64,000 nucleotides of DNA from JAJEFO01 sp009843725 (GTDB lineage Bacteria > Pseudomonadota > Alphaproteobacteria > Rhodobacterales > Rhodobacteraceae), in assembly GCA_965243215.1 (NCBI GenBank), contig CBDEUJ010000003.1, forward strand, positions 992,001 through 1,056,000, given 5' to 3'. The notes below the pieces were generated by a model. The model ran no database searches. It saw only the letters and a list, made by a program, of their open reading frames with translations, and had not been told where the DNA came from. Positions within the stretch are counted from its first letter, which is position 1. Every line of letters begins with the position of its first letter. Below, piece after piece: positions 1-7,912 of the stretch. Made by a program: the position numbers and the translations under genes.

Positions 1-1
1 G

Positions 2-118
2 ATCACGAAGCGCTTCACGGCGGAGGATGCGCCTGCACGGCTTCCTCCCCAGCCATTCCGCGAAATCGGCATGAATGCCGTGCTGCGCTGGCGGGAATGG
101 ATGGCACGCAACGGCTGA
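2..118 (+). CDS. C-terminal end of an unidentified protein (partial)
   Basis: An open frame runs in from the left edge and stops with TGA at 116-118. Only 38 residues are visible, ending in WREWMARNG. The reading is inferred from the open frame and from the tail-to-tail fit with the next gene, whose stop codon begins at the very next base. Too little is left to assign a family, so no function is proposed. Confidence 0.4.
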   Translation: MTKRFTAEDAPARLPPQPFREIGMNAVLRWREWMARNG

Positions 119-1672
119 TCAGCAGGTCTGGTTCAGCTCTTCCGCCGCGGGTATCTCGCGCTCGCGCCGCGCGATGTAGTCGCGGAGGGCCTCGTCCACT
201 CCCTGATCCAGCCCGGGCTCCTCGTAGTCGGCCAGGAGCTTTCTCGCGTGCTTGAGCGCCCGCTCGGTGGCGTCCATGGAGCCCTCCGCAATCCACTGCT
301 CGACAGAGTTGTTGTCGAACAGTTCGGGAAGGAAGAAAGCCGTCTGGAAATTCTCCTGCGTATGCGGATGGCCCAGGTAGTGTCCTCCCGGGCCGATGTC
401 GGACACGGCCGACACCGCCTGGTCGAAGTCATGCCACCTAGGGCCCTGGGCCATGCGATACGCCATCGCGCACTGTTCGGCGTCGACGACGAACTTGGCA
501 ACCGAGCAATGCATGCCCGCCTCGTTCCAGCCCGCCGAGTGCCAAATGTAGTGCGCGCCGGCGTGAATCACCGCCGCCAGCGTCGCGGCGCTTTCGTAGC
601 CGGCCTGCGCATCGAACACCTTGGCGCCGCCCAGCGTGTTCGAGCTGCGCCACGGAACACCGTAGTGCCGCGCCATCTGCCCGATCATGAAGTTCATCAG
701 GCTGATCTCGGGCGTTCCGGCCATGGGCGCTCCGGACTTCATGCTTACCGTCGAAAGATAGTGGCCGTAGATCGCCGGCGCACCCTTGCGGACGACCTGC
801 GTATAGGCAAGCGCGGACAGCGCTTCCGCGTTCAGCTGCGCGACCGCCGCCGGCACGCTGGCGGGCGTGTTGGCCCCGCCAAGCACGAAGGGAGAGCAGA
901 GAACCGGCTGGTTGCGCCGCGCAAACGCGCGCATCGCGCCCAGCATGGTCTCGTCCCAGACCAAGGGGGAGTTGCCGTTGCAGTTGCCAGTGCACACTGG
1001 ATGCGCTTCCATGAAATCCTCGCCGAAGAGGATCGCGCACATCTCCATCACGTCTTCGGCGTTCTTCGGGCTGGTCGTCATGCCCATGAACATCTTGTCC
1101 GAGTGCTTCATCGACGAATAGGTGATGCGGAGATGCCGGTGGCTGACCGGATGGTCCATCGGCTCGACGATGTGATGCGACGTCGAATGCATGGCCGGAA
1201 GCATGTGGCTGAGCTTGTGAAACATCGCGAGATCTTCGAGCGTCGGGCTCCTTCGCACGTCGTCGAGATCGCGCAGGTAGGGTGCACCAGACATCGGGAC
1301 GAAGACCGAACTGCGGCCGCCCAGCCTGACGTTCTTGCCGGGATCGCGCGCGTGATAGGTGAACTCGGACGGAATCGTGGCGATCAGCTCGCGCACGAGA
1401 CCGCGGTCGAGATGCACCATCTCGCCCTCGACCTTGGCTCCGGCCCGCTTCCAGTCACTCAGCGCCACGGGATCACGGAACAGCACGCCCACGTCTTCGA
1501 GGACATGCATCGACGCGGCGTCGATGCGCTCGACCCCTGAAGCGTCCATGACCTCGCAGAGCGGCAGGGTTCCGGCCAGCGCCGGCAGCATGTCGAAACT
1601 CGGTGCCGTCCTGAGGGCGCGGCGCGCGGCGCGTCCTCCAGCCCGGGCGCGTGGGGCTTCTTGGGCAGCCAT
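119..1672 (-). CDS. MttB-family (trimethylamine/betaine-type) corrinoid methyltransferase
   Basis: The 517-residue product is full length for the MttB superfamily. These enzymes move a methyl group from a methylated amine or betaine to a corrinoid protein. The N-terminal basic stretch with ARRALR is common in marine alphaproteobacterial members, and the family barrel follows (HSTSHHIVEP, GNSPLVWDE, PGGHYLGHPHT). The frame is read through without an in-frame amber codon, so this is a member without pyrrolysine. The ATG at 1672 follows a good GGAAGGAG ribosome site. It lies downstream of kbl-tdh on the same strand, separated by a strong hairpin. No corrinoid-protein or methyltetrahydrofolate-methyltransferase gene is in the window, so substrate and partner are unknown. 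Family assignment is firm; substrate is not. Confidence 0.88.
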   Translation of the reverse strand: MAAQEAPRARAGGRAARRALRTAPSFDMLPALAGTLPLCEVMDASGVERIDAASMHVLEDVGVLFRDPVALSDWKRAGAKVEGEMVHLDRGLVRELIATIPSEFTYHARDPGKNVRLGGRSSVFVPMSGAPYLRDLDDVRRSPTLEDLAMFHKLSHMLPAMHSTSHHIVEPMDHPVSHRHLRITYSSMKHSDKMFMGMTTSPKNAEDVMEMCAILFGEDFMEAHPVCTGNCNGNSPLVWDETMLGAMRAFARRNQPVLCSPFVLGGANTPASVPAAVAQLNAEALSALAYTQVVRKGAPAIYGHYLSTVSMKSGAPMAGTPEISLMNFMIGQMARHYGVPWRSSNTLGGAKVFDAQAGYESAATLAAVIHAGAHYIWHSAGWNEAGMHCSVAKFVVDAEQCAMAYRMAQGPRWHDFDQAVSAVSDIGPGGHYLGHPHTQENFQTAFFLPELFDNNSVEQWIAEGSMDATERALKHARKLLADYEEPGLDQGVDEALRDYIARREREIPAAEELNQTC

Positions 1673-1732
1673 GGCGTCTCCTTCCTGAACTTCCTGTCCG
1701 GCGCATCGAGCCGTTCAAGCGGTCACGCGCGC

Positions 1733-1767
1733 GACGGCGGCGTTCCCGAATGCGGGAATCCGCCGTC
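1733..1767 (-). promoter_or_regulatory. Intergenic hairpin between tdh and the mttB-like gene
   Basis: A 35-base inverted repeat has an outer 8-bp stem (GACGGCGG with CCGCCGTC), a small asymmetric interior loop, an inner 6-bp stem (TTCCCG with CGGGAA) and a 4-base loop. On the transcribed strand no T-run follows, so it is not a standard intrinsic terminator. It may stabilise the 3' end of the kbl-tdh message or reduce read-through into the methyltransferase gene. The role is inferred. Confidence 0.5.
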
Positions 1768-1776
1768 AGCGGCTCT

Positions 1777-2814
1777 TCAGTTCCAGTCCATCACGACCTT
1801 TCCCGCTTCGCCCGACAGCATTGCGGCAAACCCCGCGCCGAAATCGTCGACGTGAATGCGGTGCGTGATGAGGCCGGACACATCAAGTCCCGACTGCAGA
1901 AGGGCGATCATCTTGTACCAGGTCTCGTACATTTCGCGGCCATAGATCCCCTTCACGTTGAGCATCTTGAAAATGATCTTGTTCCAGTCGACCGCGAATT
2001 CGGTCGGCGCGATTCCAAGAAGCGCGATCTTCCCGCCGTTGTTCATCTTGTCGATCATGTCACGCAGGGCAGGAGCGGCGCCGGACATTTCCAGGCCGAC
2101 GTCGAACCCTTCCGTCATGCCGATCCTGGTCATGACGTCGTCCAGGTCCTCGGTGGCCGCATCCACGACATGCTCGACGCCCAGCCTGCGCGCCAGGTCG
2201 CGGCGATACGCGCTGATGTCGGTTATGACCACCTTTCTGGCACCGACGTTTTGAGCGACCAGCGCGCCCATGATGCCGATGGGGCCAGCCCCGGCAACCA
2301 GAACGTCCTCTCCCACGAGATCGAAGCTGAGCGCGGTATGGACCGCGTTGCCGAGCGGATCGAGAATCGCCGCAATCTCGTCCGGGATGGCGTCCGGGAG
2401 CGGCACCACGTTGCTTTCCGGAAGGCAGACGTACTCGGCAAAGCTGCCCGGGCGGTGGACGCCCACGCCCACCGTGTTCCTGCAAAGATGGCCGCGCCCG
2501 GCGCGACAGTTCCGGCAGGCGCCGCAAACCACGTGACCTTCGCCAGCGACCCGCTGCCCGACACGGTACCTGGTCGCCGCATTGCCGCATTCGACGATCC
2601 TGCCGCAGAATTCATGGCCGACGACCATGGGAACGGGCACGGTGCTCGCGGACCACTCGTCCCATTTCCAGATATGGACGTCTGTCCCGCATATGGCCGA
2701 CTTCCCGACCTTGATCAGCACCTCGTCCGCGCCTGGCTCAGGCACCGGCACCCGCTGCATCCAGAGGCCTTCCCCCGGCCGGGCCTTCACGAGGGCCTTC
2801 ATGTCGCTTCTCAT
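1777..2814 (-). CDS. tdh: L-threonine 3-dehydrogenase
   Basis: This enzyme oxidises L-threonine with NAD to 2-amino-3-ketobutyrate, the substrate of the neighbouring kbl product. The protein is a zinc medium-chain dehydrogenase. It shows the catalytic zinc ligand in CGTDVHIW (Cys38 counted from the second Met), GHEFCG, the four-cysteine structural zinc lobe CGACRNCRAGRGHLC and the Rossmann motif GAGPIG. The first ATG at 2814 overlaps the kbl stop by 4 bases (ATGA). A second ATG at 2802 gives 341 residues and matches the usual N terminus MKALVK better, so the start is uncertain by four codons. Translation is probably coupled to kbl. Confidence 0.96.
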   Translation of the reverse strand: MRSDMKALVKARPGEGLWMQRVPVPEPGADEVLIKVGKSAICGTDVHIWKWDEWSASTVPVPMVVGHEFCGRIVECGNAATRYRVGQRVAGEGHVVCGACRNCRAGRGHLCRNTVGVGVHRPGSFAEYVCLPESNVVPLPDAIPDEIAAILDPLGNAVHTALSFDLVGEDVLVAGAGPIGIMGALVAQNVGARKVVITDISAYRRDLARRLGVEHVVDAATEDLDDVMTRIGMTEGFDVGLEMSGAAPALRDMIDKMNNGGKIALLGIAPTEFAVDWNKIIFKMLNVKGIYGREMYETWYKMIALLQSGLDVSGLITHRIHVDDFGAGFAAMLSGEAGKVVMDWN

Positions 2815-3998
2815 TCCAGGACTCCCATGTCATGGCCGACCTCGATGAACGCGTCGATTGCGCGGTCGAGCTCGTCGCGACCATGCGCCGCCGACATCTG
2901 GGTGCGAATCCGGTCCCGGCCCCTGGGCACGACAGGAAAGCTGAACGGGGCGACGTAGACGCCCTTCCGGTCGAGTCGCGCCGCCATGTCCTGGGCAAGC
3001 ACCGGGTCGCGAAGCATCACGGGAATGATCGGGTGCGCGCCCGGCAGGAGGTCGAACCCGGCCTGGCTCAGGCACGTTCGGAAACGAGCCGTGTTCTCCA
3101 TGAGCCTGTCTCGCCGTGCGGTGGAAGCTTCCAGCAAGTCGAGCACCTTGATCGACGTCGCCGCAATGACCGGCGCGAGGGTGTTCGAGAACAGGTAGGG
3201 CCTGGACCGCTGACGAAGCCAGTCGACGACCTCGCGCCCTGCCGCGACGTAGCCACCTGATGCACCGCCGAGAGCCTTGCCAAGCGTTCCGGTCACGATG
3301 TCGACCCTCCCCATCACGCCGCAATGCTCGATGCTGCCACGTCCGGCCGGACCCATGACGCCGACCGCATGGCTGTCATCGACCATGACCATGGCGTCAT
3401 GTCGCTCGGCAAGATCGCAGATTTCGGAAAGGGGCGCGACATGTCCGTCCATCGAGAAAACGCCGTCCGTCGCGACGAGCCTGAACCGTGCGTCGGCAGC
3501 GGCCCGGAGCTGCGCTTCGAGATCGGCCATGTCGGAGTTCGCGTAGCGAAGCCGCCTTGCCTTGCAGAGCCGGATGCCGTCGATGATCGACGCGTGATTG
3601 AGGGCGTCCGAAATCACTGCATCCTCGGGCCCGAGGATCGTCTCGAACAGGCCGGCATTTGCGTCGAAGCAGCTGGAGTACAGGATCGTGTCCTCGAATC
3701 CCAGGAATGCCGAGAGCCTTGCCTCGAGATCCTTGTGCACGTCCTGCGTGCCGCAGATGAAGCGAACGGACGACATCCCGTATCCGTAGCGCTCAAGAGC
3801 CTCCTGTCCGGCTGCAACAAGCCCTGCATCGCCGGAAAGGCCGAGATAGTTGTTCGCGCAAAGGTTGATGACATCCTGACCGGTCGAGAGCTTCACGGTT
3901 CCGGCCTGCCAACCGGTGATGATCCGCTCCGCCTTGTAGAGGCCGGCTGATTTCAGCCGGTCCAGCTCGGCTTGAAGGTGCATGGCAAGTGAGGTCAT
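2811..3998 (-). CDS. kbl: Glycine C-acetyltransferase (2-amino-3-ketobutyrate CoA ligase)
   Basis: This PLP enzyme splits 2-amino-3-ketobutyrate with CoA into glycine and acetyl-CoA, completing threonine breakdown begun by Tdh. The 395-residue product matches the usual length. Landmarks are NNYLGLSGD near the N terminus, DDSHAVGVMGPAGRG, and GTLGKALGGASGG containing the PLP lysine. The frame is open further upstream, but the ATG at 3998 is preceded by GGAG at proper spacing and starts at the family N terminus. It is the first gene of a kbl-tdh pair transcribed away from the metallo-hydrolase gene at 4265. Confidence 0.96.
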   Translation of the reverse strand: MTSLAMHLQAELDRLKSAGLYKAERIITGWQAGTVKLSTGQDVINLCANNYLGLSGDAGLVAAGQEALERYGYGMSSVRFICGTQDVHKDLEARLSAFLGFEDTILYSSCFDANAGLFETILGPEDAVISDALNHASIIDGIRLCKARRLRYANSDMADLEAQLRAAADARFRLVATDGVFSMDGHVAPLSEICDLAERHDAMVMVDDSHAVGVMGPAGRGSIEHCGVMGRVDIVTGTLGKALGGASGGYVAAGREVVDWLRQRSRPYLFSNTLAPVIAATSIKVLDLLEASTARRDRLMENTARFRTCLSQAGFDLLPGAHPIIPVMLRDPVLAQDMAARLDRKGVYVAPFSFPVVPRGRDRIRTQMSAAHGRDELDRAIDAFIEVGHDMGVLE

Positions 3999-4264
3999 CC
4001 CGCGCTCCGAAAATGGCCGCCTGATCCACGCAATAGGCCCATCACCGACCTCGCAACAGCCCAAAATTGCAGCCGGCACGGCTTGCGCACACGTGACCAT
4101 GTCCCGCGCCAACGCCCGCCCGGCCCGCCGTTGCCGAAATCCTTGGCGCCTGACGGCGTCGTGCGCAGCGTACCTGTTCATGCCCGCGCCCGCTGCTATA
4201 GTGGCAGCCAGCATTCGCAAGGCGCTGCGAGAGCGTGTCGATGGCGCATTGACCGGGAGGTTCC

Positions 4265-5143
4265 ATGAACAGTTTCAACCTGGACGTGCAGCCGGATGTG
4301 TCAGGCCATTTCGACGAGGCCTCGAACACGATCAGCTACATCGTCAAAGATCCCGACAGCGACCATTGCGCGATATTCGACAGCGTCATGGACATTGACT
4401 ACGCCGCCGGACGCATCACGCACGAACATGCCGACGCGTTGATCATGGAAGTGACGGAGCGGGGCCTTGTGCTCGACTGGATCATCGAGACGCACGTCCA
4501 TGCGGACCACCTTTCCGCCGCTCCCTACATTCAGGACAAGATTGGCGGGAAGATCGGGATCGGCTCGAAAATCCTCGTGGTTCAGGAAACCTTTGGCAAG
4601 ATCTTCAACGAGGGAACGGAGTTCCAGCGTGACGGCAGCCAGTTCGACCGGCTCTTCGAGGACGGCGACACCTACATGGTCGGAAACATGGAGGCCGTGA
4701 CCCTGTGCACACCCGGACACACGCCGGCCTGCATGACGCATGTCGTTGGAGACGCCGCCTTTGTGGGCGACACGCTTTTCATGCCGGACAGCGGCTCGGC
4801 ACGGGCGGACTTTCCCGGCGGAGACGCTGGCGAGCTCTATGACAGCATCGTGCGAATCCTGTCATTGCCGGACGAGATGCGGCTGTTCATGTGCCATGAC
4901 TACGGACCGAACGGACGCGACATTCGCTGGGACACGACCGTGAAGGATGAACGGGAGCACAACATTCATGTCGGGGGCGGAACGACACGGGAAGAGTTCA
5001 TCAGGATGCGGACCGCACGGGATGCGACCCTGGCGATGCCCAGGCTGATCATCCCGTCACTGCAGGTCAACATGCGGGCCGGAGAAGTGCCAACCGACGA
5101 GGACGGAAAGCCGATGCTGAAGGTGCCGGTCAACGGGCTCTAG
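4265..5143 (+). CDS. MBL-fold metallo-hydrolase, persulfide dioxygenase (ETHE1/Blh) type
   Basis: The 292-residue protein is a metallo-beta-lactamase-fold enzyme. It carries the metal motif THVHADHLSA, then PGHTPACM and GDTLFMPDSGSARADFPGG, a late-domain signature typical of the ETHE1/Blh persulfide dioxygenase group, which oxidises glutathione persulfide to sulfite. The ATG at 4265 has an ideal GGGAGG ribosome site. A TATAGT hexamer at 4197-4202 could be its -10 element. No sulfide sensor (BigR/SqrR) or sulfide:quinone reductase is adjacent, so the sulfur role rests on family resemblance. A general glyoxalase-II-like hydrolase is the main alternative. Confidence 0.82.
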   Translation: MNSFNLDVQPDVSGHFDEASNTISYIVKDPDSDHCAIFDSVMDIDYAAGRITHEHADALIMEVTERGLVLDWIIETHVHADHLSAAPYIQDKIGGKIGIGSKILVVQETFGKIFNEGTEFQRDGSQFDRLFEDGDTYMVGNMEAVTLCTPGHTPACMTHVVGDAAFVGDTLFMPDSGSARADFPGGDAGELYDSIVRILSLPDEMRLFMCHDYGPNGRDIRWDTTVKDEREHNIHVGGGTTREEFIRMRTARDATLAMPRLIIPSLQVNMRAGEVPTDEDGKPMLKVPVNGL

Positions 5144-5246
5144 GTGCAATTGCCGCGCTGGAATCTCGCGGCGTTGAAGATGCCGCAGGACACCGACGCC
5201 GCTGAGGGGGCCGGGCCGTGACCCCAGGCATCGGGGACATTCCCGT

Positions 5247-5864
5247 CTAGGAAAGAACGAGGTCCGCCGGAAGCCGTGCGGCGGCCACGCGCCGGGCATT
5301 GGGAATGTCATTGCCGAGCGCCCACGCTCGCGCGTCATCCAGGGTCAGGCCGAGATCCAGCCAGCGATGAACCAGTCGTTCCTCGAGAACATCGTGCGGC
5401 TCGTCGAGATACACGGAAAGGTCCCATTGACACGCCAGGTCGCGCCAGCCCGGCTCATCCAGGAGAAGGTAGTTGCCCTCGACGATCACCCAGCGATGCC
5501 CCGCCTGAACGCGTGTGCTTGAACCGACCACCTTGTCCAAGGCCCTGTCAAATGCAGGTATCGCGGCCTCGTCCTCGCGGATCAGTTGCTCCAGCAGACT
5601 GGAGAGCCCCTCAAGGTCGAAGGTTTCCGGAGCGCCTTTCCGGTTCCGCAGGCCGCGCGCCGTCAAGGTGTCGTTGTCGAAATGAAACCCGTCCATGGGC
5701 ACCAGCGCCGCCGTCGGTCCCAGCGCCTGCACCAAGGCGGCGGCCAGCGTGGATTTTCCCGCGCCAGGGGGCCCGGCAATCGCGATGAGGCGGCGCCGGC
5801 CTTCGGGCAATGCGCGTATCCCTTCGGCAACAGCCTGAGTCCGAGCCTTCAGGGCGGGCGTCAC
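5247..5864 (-). CDS. frcK: P-loop sugar/nucleoside kinase-like protein of the fructose ABC operon
   Basis: The 205-residue protein belongs to the pantothenate kinase/uridine kinase-like P-loop group. The Walker A sequence GPPGAGKST lies near residue 31, with PMDGFHFDN and VIVEGNYLLLDEPGW further on. It is the last gene of a four-gene operon and its GTG start overlaps the stop of the ATPase gene (GTGA). The same placement is known for frcK in the Sinorhizobium frcBCAK operon, where a fructose-kinase-like role has been suggested. The gene name rests on synteny plus family; the real substrate is not shown by the sequence. Confidence 0.8.
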   Translation of the reverse strand: MTPALKARTQAVAEGIRALPEGRRRLIAIAGPPGAGKSTLAAALVQALGPTAALVPMDGFHFDNDTLTARGLRNRKGAPETFDLEGLSSLLEQLIREDEAAIPAFDRALDKVVGSSTRVQAGHRWVIVEGNYLLLDEPGWRDLACQWDLSVYLDEPHDVLEERLVHRWLDLGLTLDDARAWALGNDIPNARRVAAARLPADLVLS

Positions 5865-6646
5865 GCGGCCTCGACTCCAGAAGGTTCCTTGGCGCCGGTC
5901 ATGAAGGCCACGGCGTCAGACATCGAGTGCTCCTTCGGATCAATCACGCAGAGCCGCCGACCAAGCCGGTGGACGTGGATCCGGTCCGAGACCTCGAACA
6001 CATGCGGCATGTTGTGGCTGATCAGGATGATCGGAATGCCGCGCGACCGGACATCGTTGATCAGGTCAAGCACCCTGCGGCTTTCCTTCACGCCAAGCGC
6101 CGCTGTCGGTTCATCGAGAATGATCACTTTCGAACCGAACGCCGCCGCACGCGCAACCGCCACGCCTTGCCGCTGGCCGCCCGACAGAGTCTCGACCGCC
6201 TGCTTGATGTTCTGGATCGTCATGAGCCCGAGCTCGCTCAGCTTTTCGCGGGCAAACCTCTCCATCGCCGGTCGATCAAGCATGTGAAAGACAGTGCCCA
6301 GGACTCCTGGCCGGCGCAACTCGCGGCCCATGAACATGTTGTCCGCGATCGAGAGGGCAGGCGACATGGCAAGCGTCTGGTACACGGTTTCGATGCCGTG
6401 CTGACGGGCGTGGATGGGCGACGTGAAGTGAACCTGCCGCCCTTCGAGATAGACTTCGCCCTCGTCCGGCATCACGGCGCCCGACACCGCCTTGATGAGC
6501 GTGGACTTGCCGGCGCCGTTGTCGCCGATCACGCCCAGGACCTCGCCGGGATAGAGCTCGAAGTCGCATTGGTCGAGTGCCGTGACCCTGCCGTACTTCT
6601 TGACCAGGTTCCTTGCGCTCAGAATCGGTTCACGCCTCTCCGTCAT
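5861..6646 (-). CDS. frcA: Sugar (fructose-type) ABC transporter ATP-binding protein
   Basis: This is a single ABC domain of 261 residues with Walker A GDNGAGKST, the LSGGQRQGVAVARA signature, the Walker B sequence VIILDEPTAALG and switch histidine ISHN. Most CUT2 sugar transporters use a fused double ATPase of about 500 residues; a single domain is the hallmark of the Frc-type system. The ATG at 6646 overlaps the permease stop (ATGA). The frame is open upstream but inside the permease gene. It energises uptake with FrcC and FrcB at the inner membrane. Confidence 0.92.
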   Translation of the reverse strand: MTERREPILSARNLVKKYGRVTALDQCDFELYPGEVLGVIGDNGAGKSTLIKAVSGAVMPDEGEVYLEGRQVHFTSPIHARQHGIETVYQTLAMSPALSIADNMFMGRELRRPGVLGTVFHMLDRPAMERFAREKLSELGLMTIQNIKQAVETLSGGQRQGVAVARAAAFGSKVIILDEPTAALGVKESRRVLDLINDVRSRGIPIILISHNMPHVFEVSDRIHVHRLGRRLCVIDPKEHSMSDAVAFMTGAKEPSGVEAA

Positions 6647-7782
6647 ATGGACACCTTTCTGATCCACTGGTCGACCGCGACGGCGGCAATGATGAGCACT
6701 CCGATCAGGAGAAACGTCCATTGCGGGTCCGCGCCGGCCATGCGAAGGCCAAGCTCGAACACGCCCACAATGAGCGCTCCGCAAAGGGCGCCTAGAATGG
6801 AGCCACGGCCTCCGAAAAGCGAAATGCCGCCGATGACCACCGCGGTGATCGCCTGGATGTTGCCGATGACTCCGGTGGTGGCCGACGGCGAGACCGAACC
6901 GAAACGCCCGATCATGACCCAGCCGGCGAACGCGCAGATCAGGCCCGCAAGCATGTAGACCGAAATGAGCGTGCGGTGCCTGTTCACGCCGGCAAGCTCC
7001 GCCGCCTCAGGATCATCGCCGACGGCATAGACATGCCGCCCCCAAGGGGTGGACCTGAGCGCATAGGCCAGTGCGAAGGCGATGATCAGCATGGAAATCA
7101 CGCCGAGCGTGAAGGTTGCCCCGTACATCGAGTACTTGGTCCCGAGCAGCTGCAGGAGGGGCGCCTGGGCCTCGATGTCCTGGCTGCGGATCGTCTCGTT
7201 TGCCGAATACAGGTAGTTCGCCGCAAGGACGATCTGCCACATGCCCAAGGTGACGATGAAGGGCGGCAGCTTGACCCGGCTGACAAGCCAGCCTGAAGCG
7301 CCGCCGATCGCGGTGCCGAAGGCGAGACCGATCGCAATGGACACAGCCGGCGGAATCCCGTAGCGGAACGTGAACTGCCCCATGATGACCGAGCAAAGCA
7401 CCGCGATGGCGCCGACGCTGAGATCGATTCCCGCCGTCAGGATGATCAGCGTCTGCGCTGCGGCCAGCACGCCCACGATCTGGACCTGCTGCAGGATGAG
7501 CGTCAGCGTGAAGGCCTTGAAGAACCTGAACGAGCTGTTCGAAACGTCTTCGGGCGGAGCGATGCCGAGGCCCACGGAGATCGCGCCCCAGTCGATGTAG
7601 ACGCCCAGGCTCAGCGTGGACAGCACGAGCACGATCAGCGGCACCAGGGACGGATTGGTGTGCAGGAGATGCTGAAGCGACGGAATGAATCCTGAACGGT
7701 GGCCGTCGAATTCCGCCGCGCTCTGGCTCGCCTGCTCCAGCGCCGATTCGAAGTCCTGTCCCTTCGGCGTGGTTTCGGACAT
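6643..7782 (-). CDS. frcC: Sugar (fructose-type) ABC transporter permease
   Basis: This hydrophobic 379-residue protein of the CUT2/RbsC permease family has many predicted membrane spans between about residue 45 and the C terminus. The conserved cytoplasmic loop contains AVGDDPEAAELAGVN, the EAA-like contact site for the ATPase. It forms the membrane channel, probably as a homodimer. The gene follows frcB after a 130-bp gap containing a 10-bp hairpin and overlaps frcA by 4 bases. Its position between binding protein and ATPase matches the frcBCAK arrangement. Fructose specificity is inferred from that synteny. Confidence 0.92.
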   Translation of the reverse strand: MSETTPKGQDFESALEQASQSAAEFDGHRSGFIPSLQHLLHTNPSLVPLIVLVLSTLSLGVYIDWGAISVGLGIAPPEDVSNSSFRFFKAFTLTLILQQVQIVGVLAAAQTLIILTAGIDLSVGAIAVLCSVIMGQFTFRYGIPPAVSIAIGLAFGTAIGGASGWLVSRVKLPPFIVTLGMWQIVLAANYLYSANETIRSQDIEAQAPLLQLLGTKYSMYGATFTLGVISMLIIAFALAYALRSTPWGRHVYAVGDDPEAAELAGVNRHRTLISVYMLAGLICAFAGWVMIGRFGSVSPSATTGVIGNIQAITAVVIGGISLFGGRGSILGALCGALIVGVFELGLRMAGADPQWTFLLIGVLIIAAVAVDQWIRKVSI

Positions 7783-7867
7783 TTCGTTCCCCTCAGAATG
7801 GCGGGTGCCGGCGTGCGCTCCGCAAGCGCCAGTCTAGGCGGGCTTCAGGGTGCCCGTCCAGACGAAC

Positions 7868-7894
7868 GAAGGGGCGGAATGCACCCGCCCCTTC
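7868..7894 (-). promoter_or_regulatory. Hairpin between binding-protein and permease genes (frcB-frcC)
   Basis: A perfect 10-bp stem (GAAGGGGCGG pairing with CCGCCCCTTC) with a 7-base loop starts 19 bases after the frcB stop codon. No long T-run follows. Such hairpins after periplasmic binding-protein genes usually protect the upstream message and lower downstream expression, giving an excess of binding protein over membrane subunits. That role is inferred here from position and structure. Confidence 0.65.
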
Positions 7895-7912
7895 ACGTCC
7901 CGCTTGCAGGCC

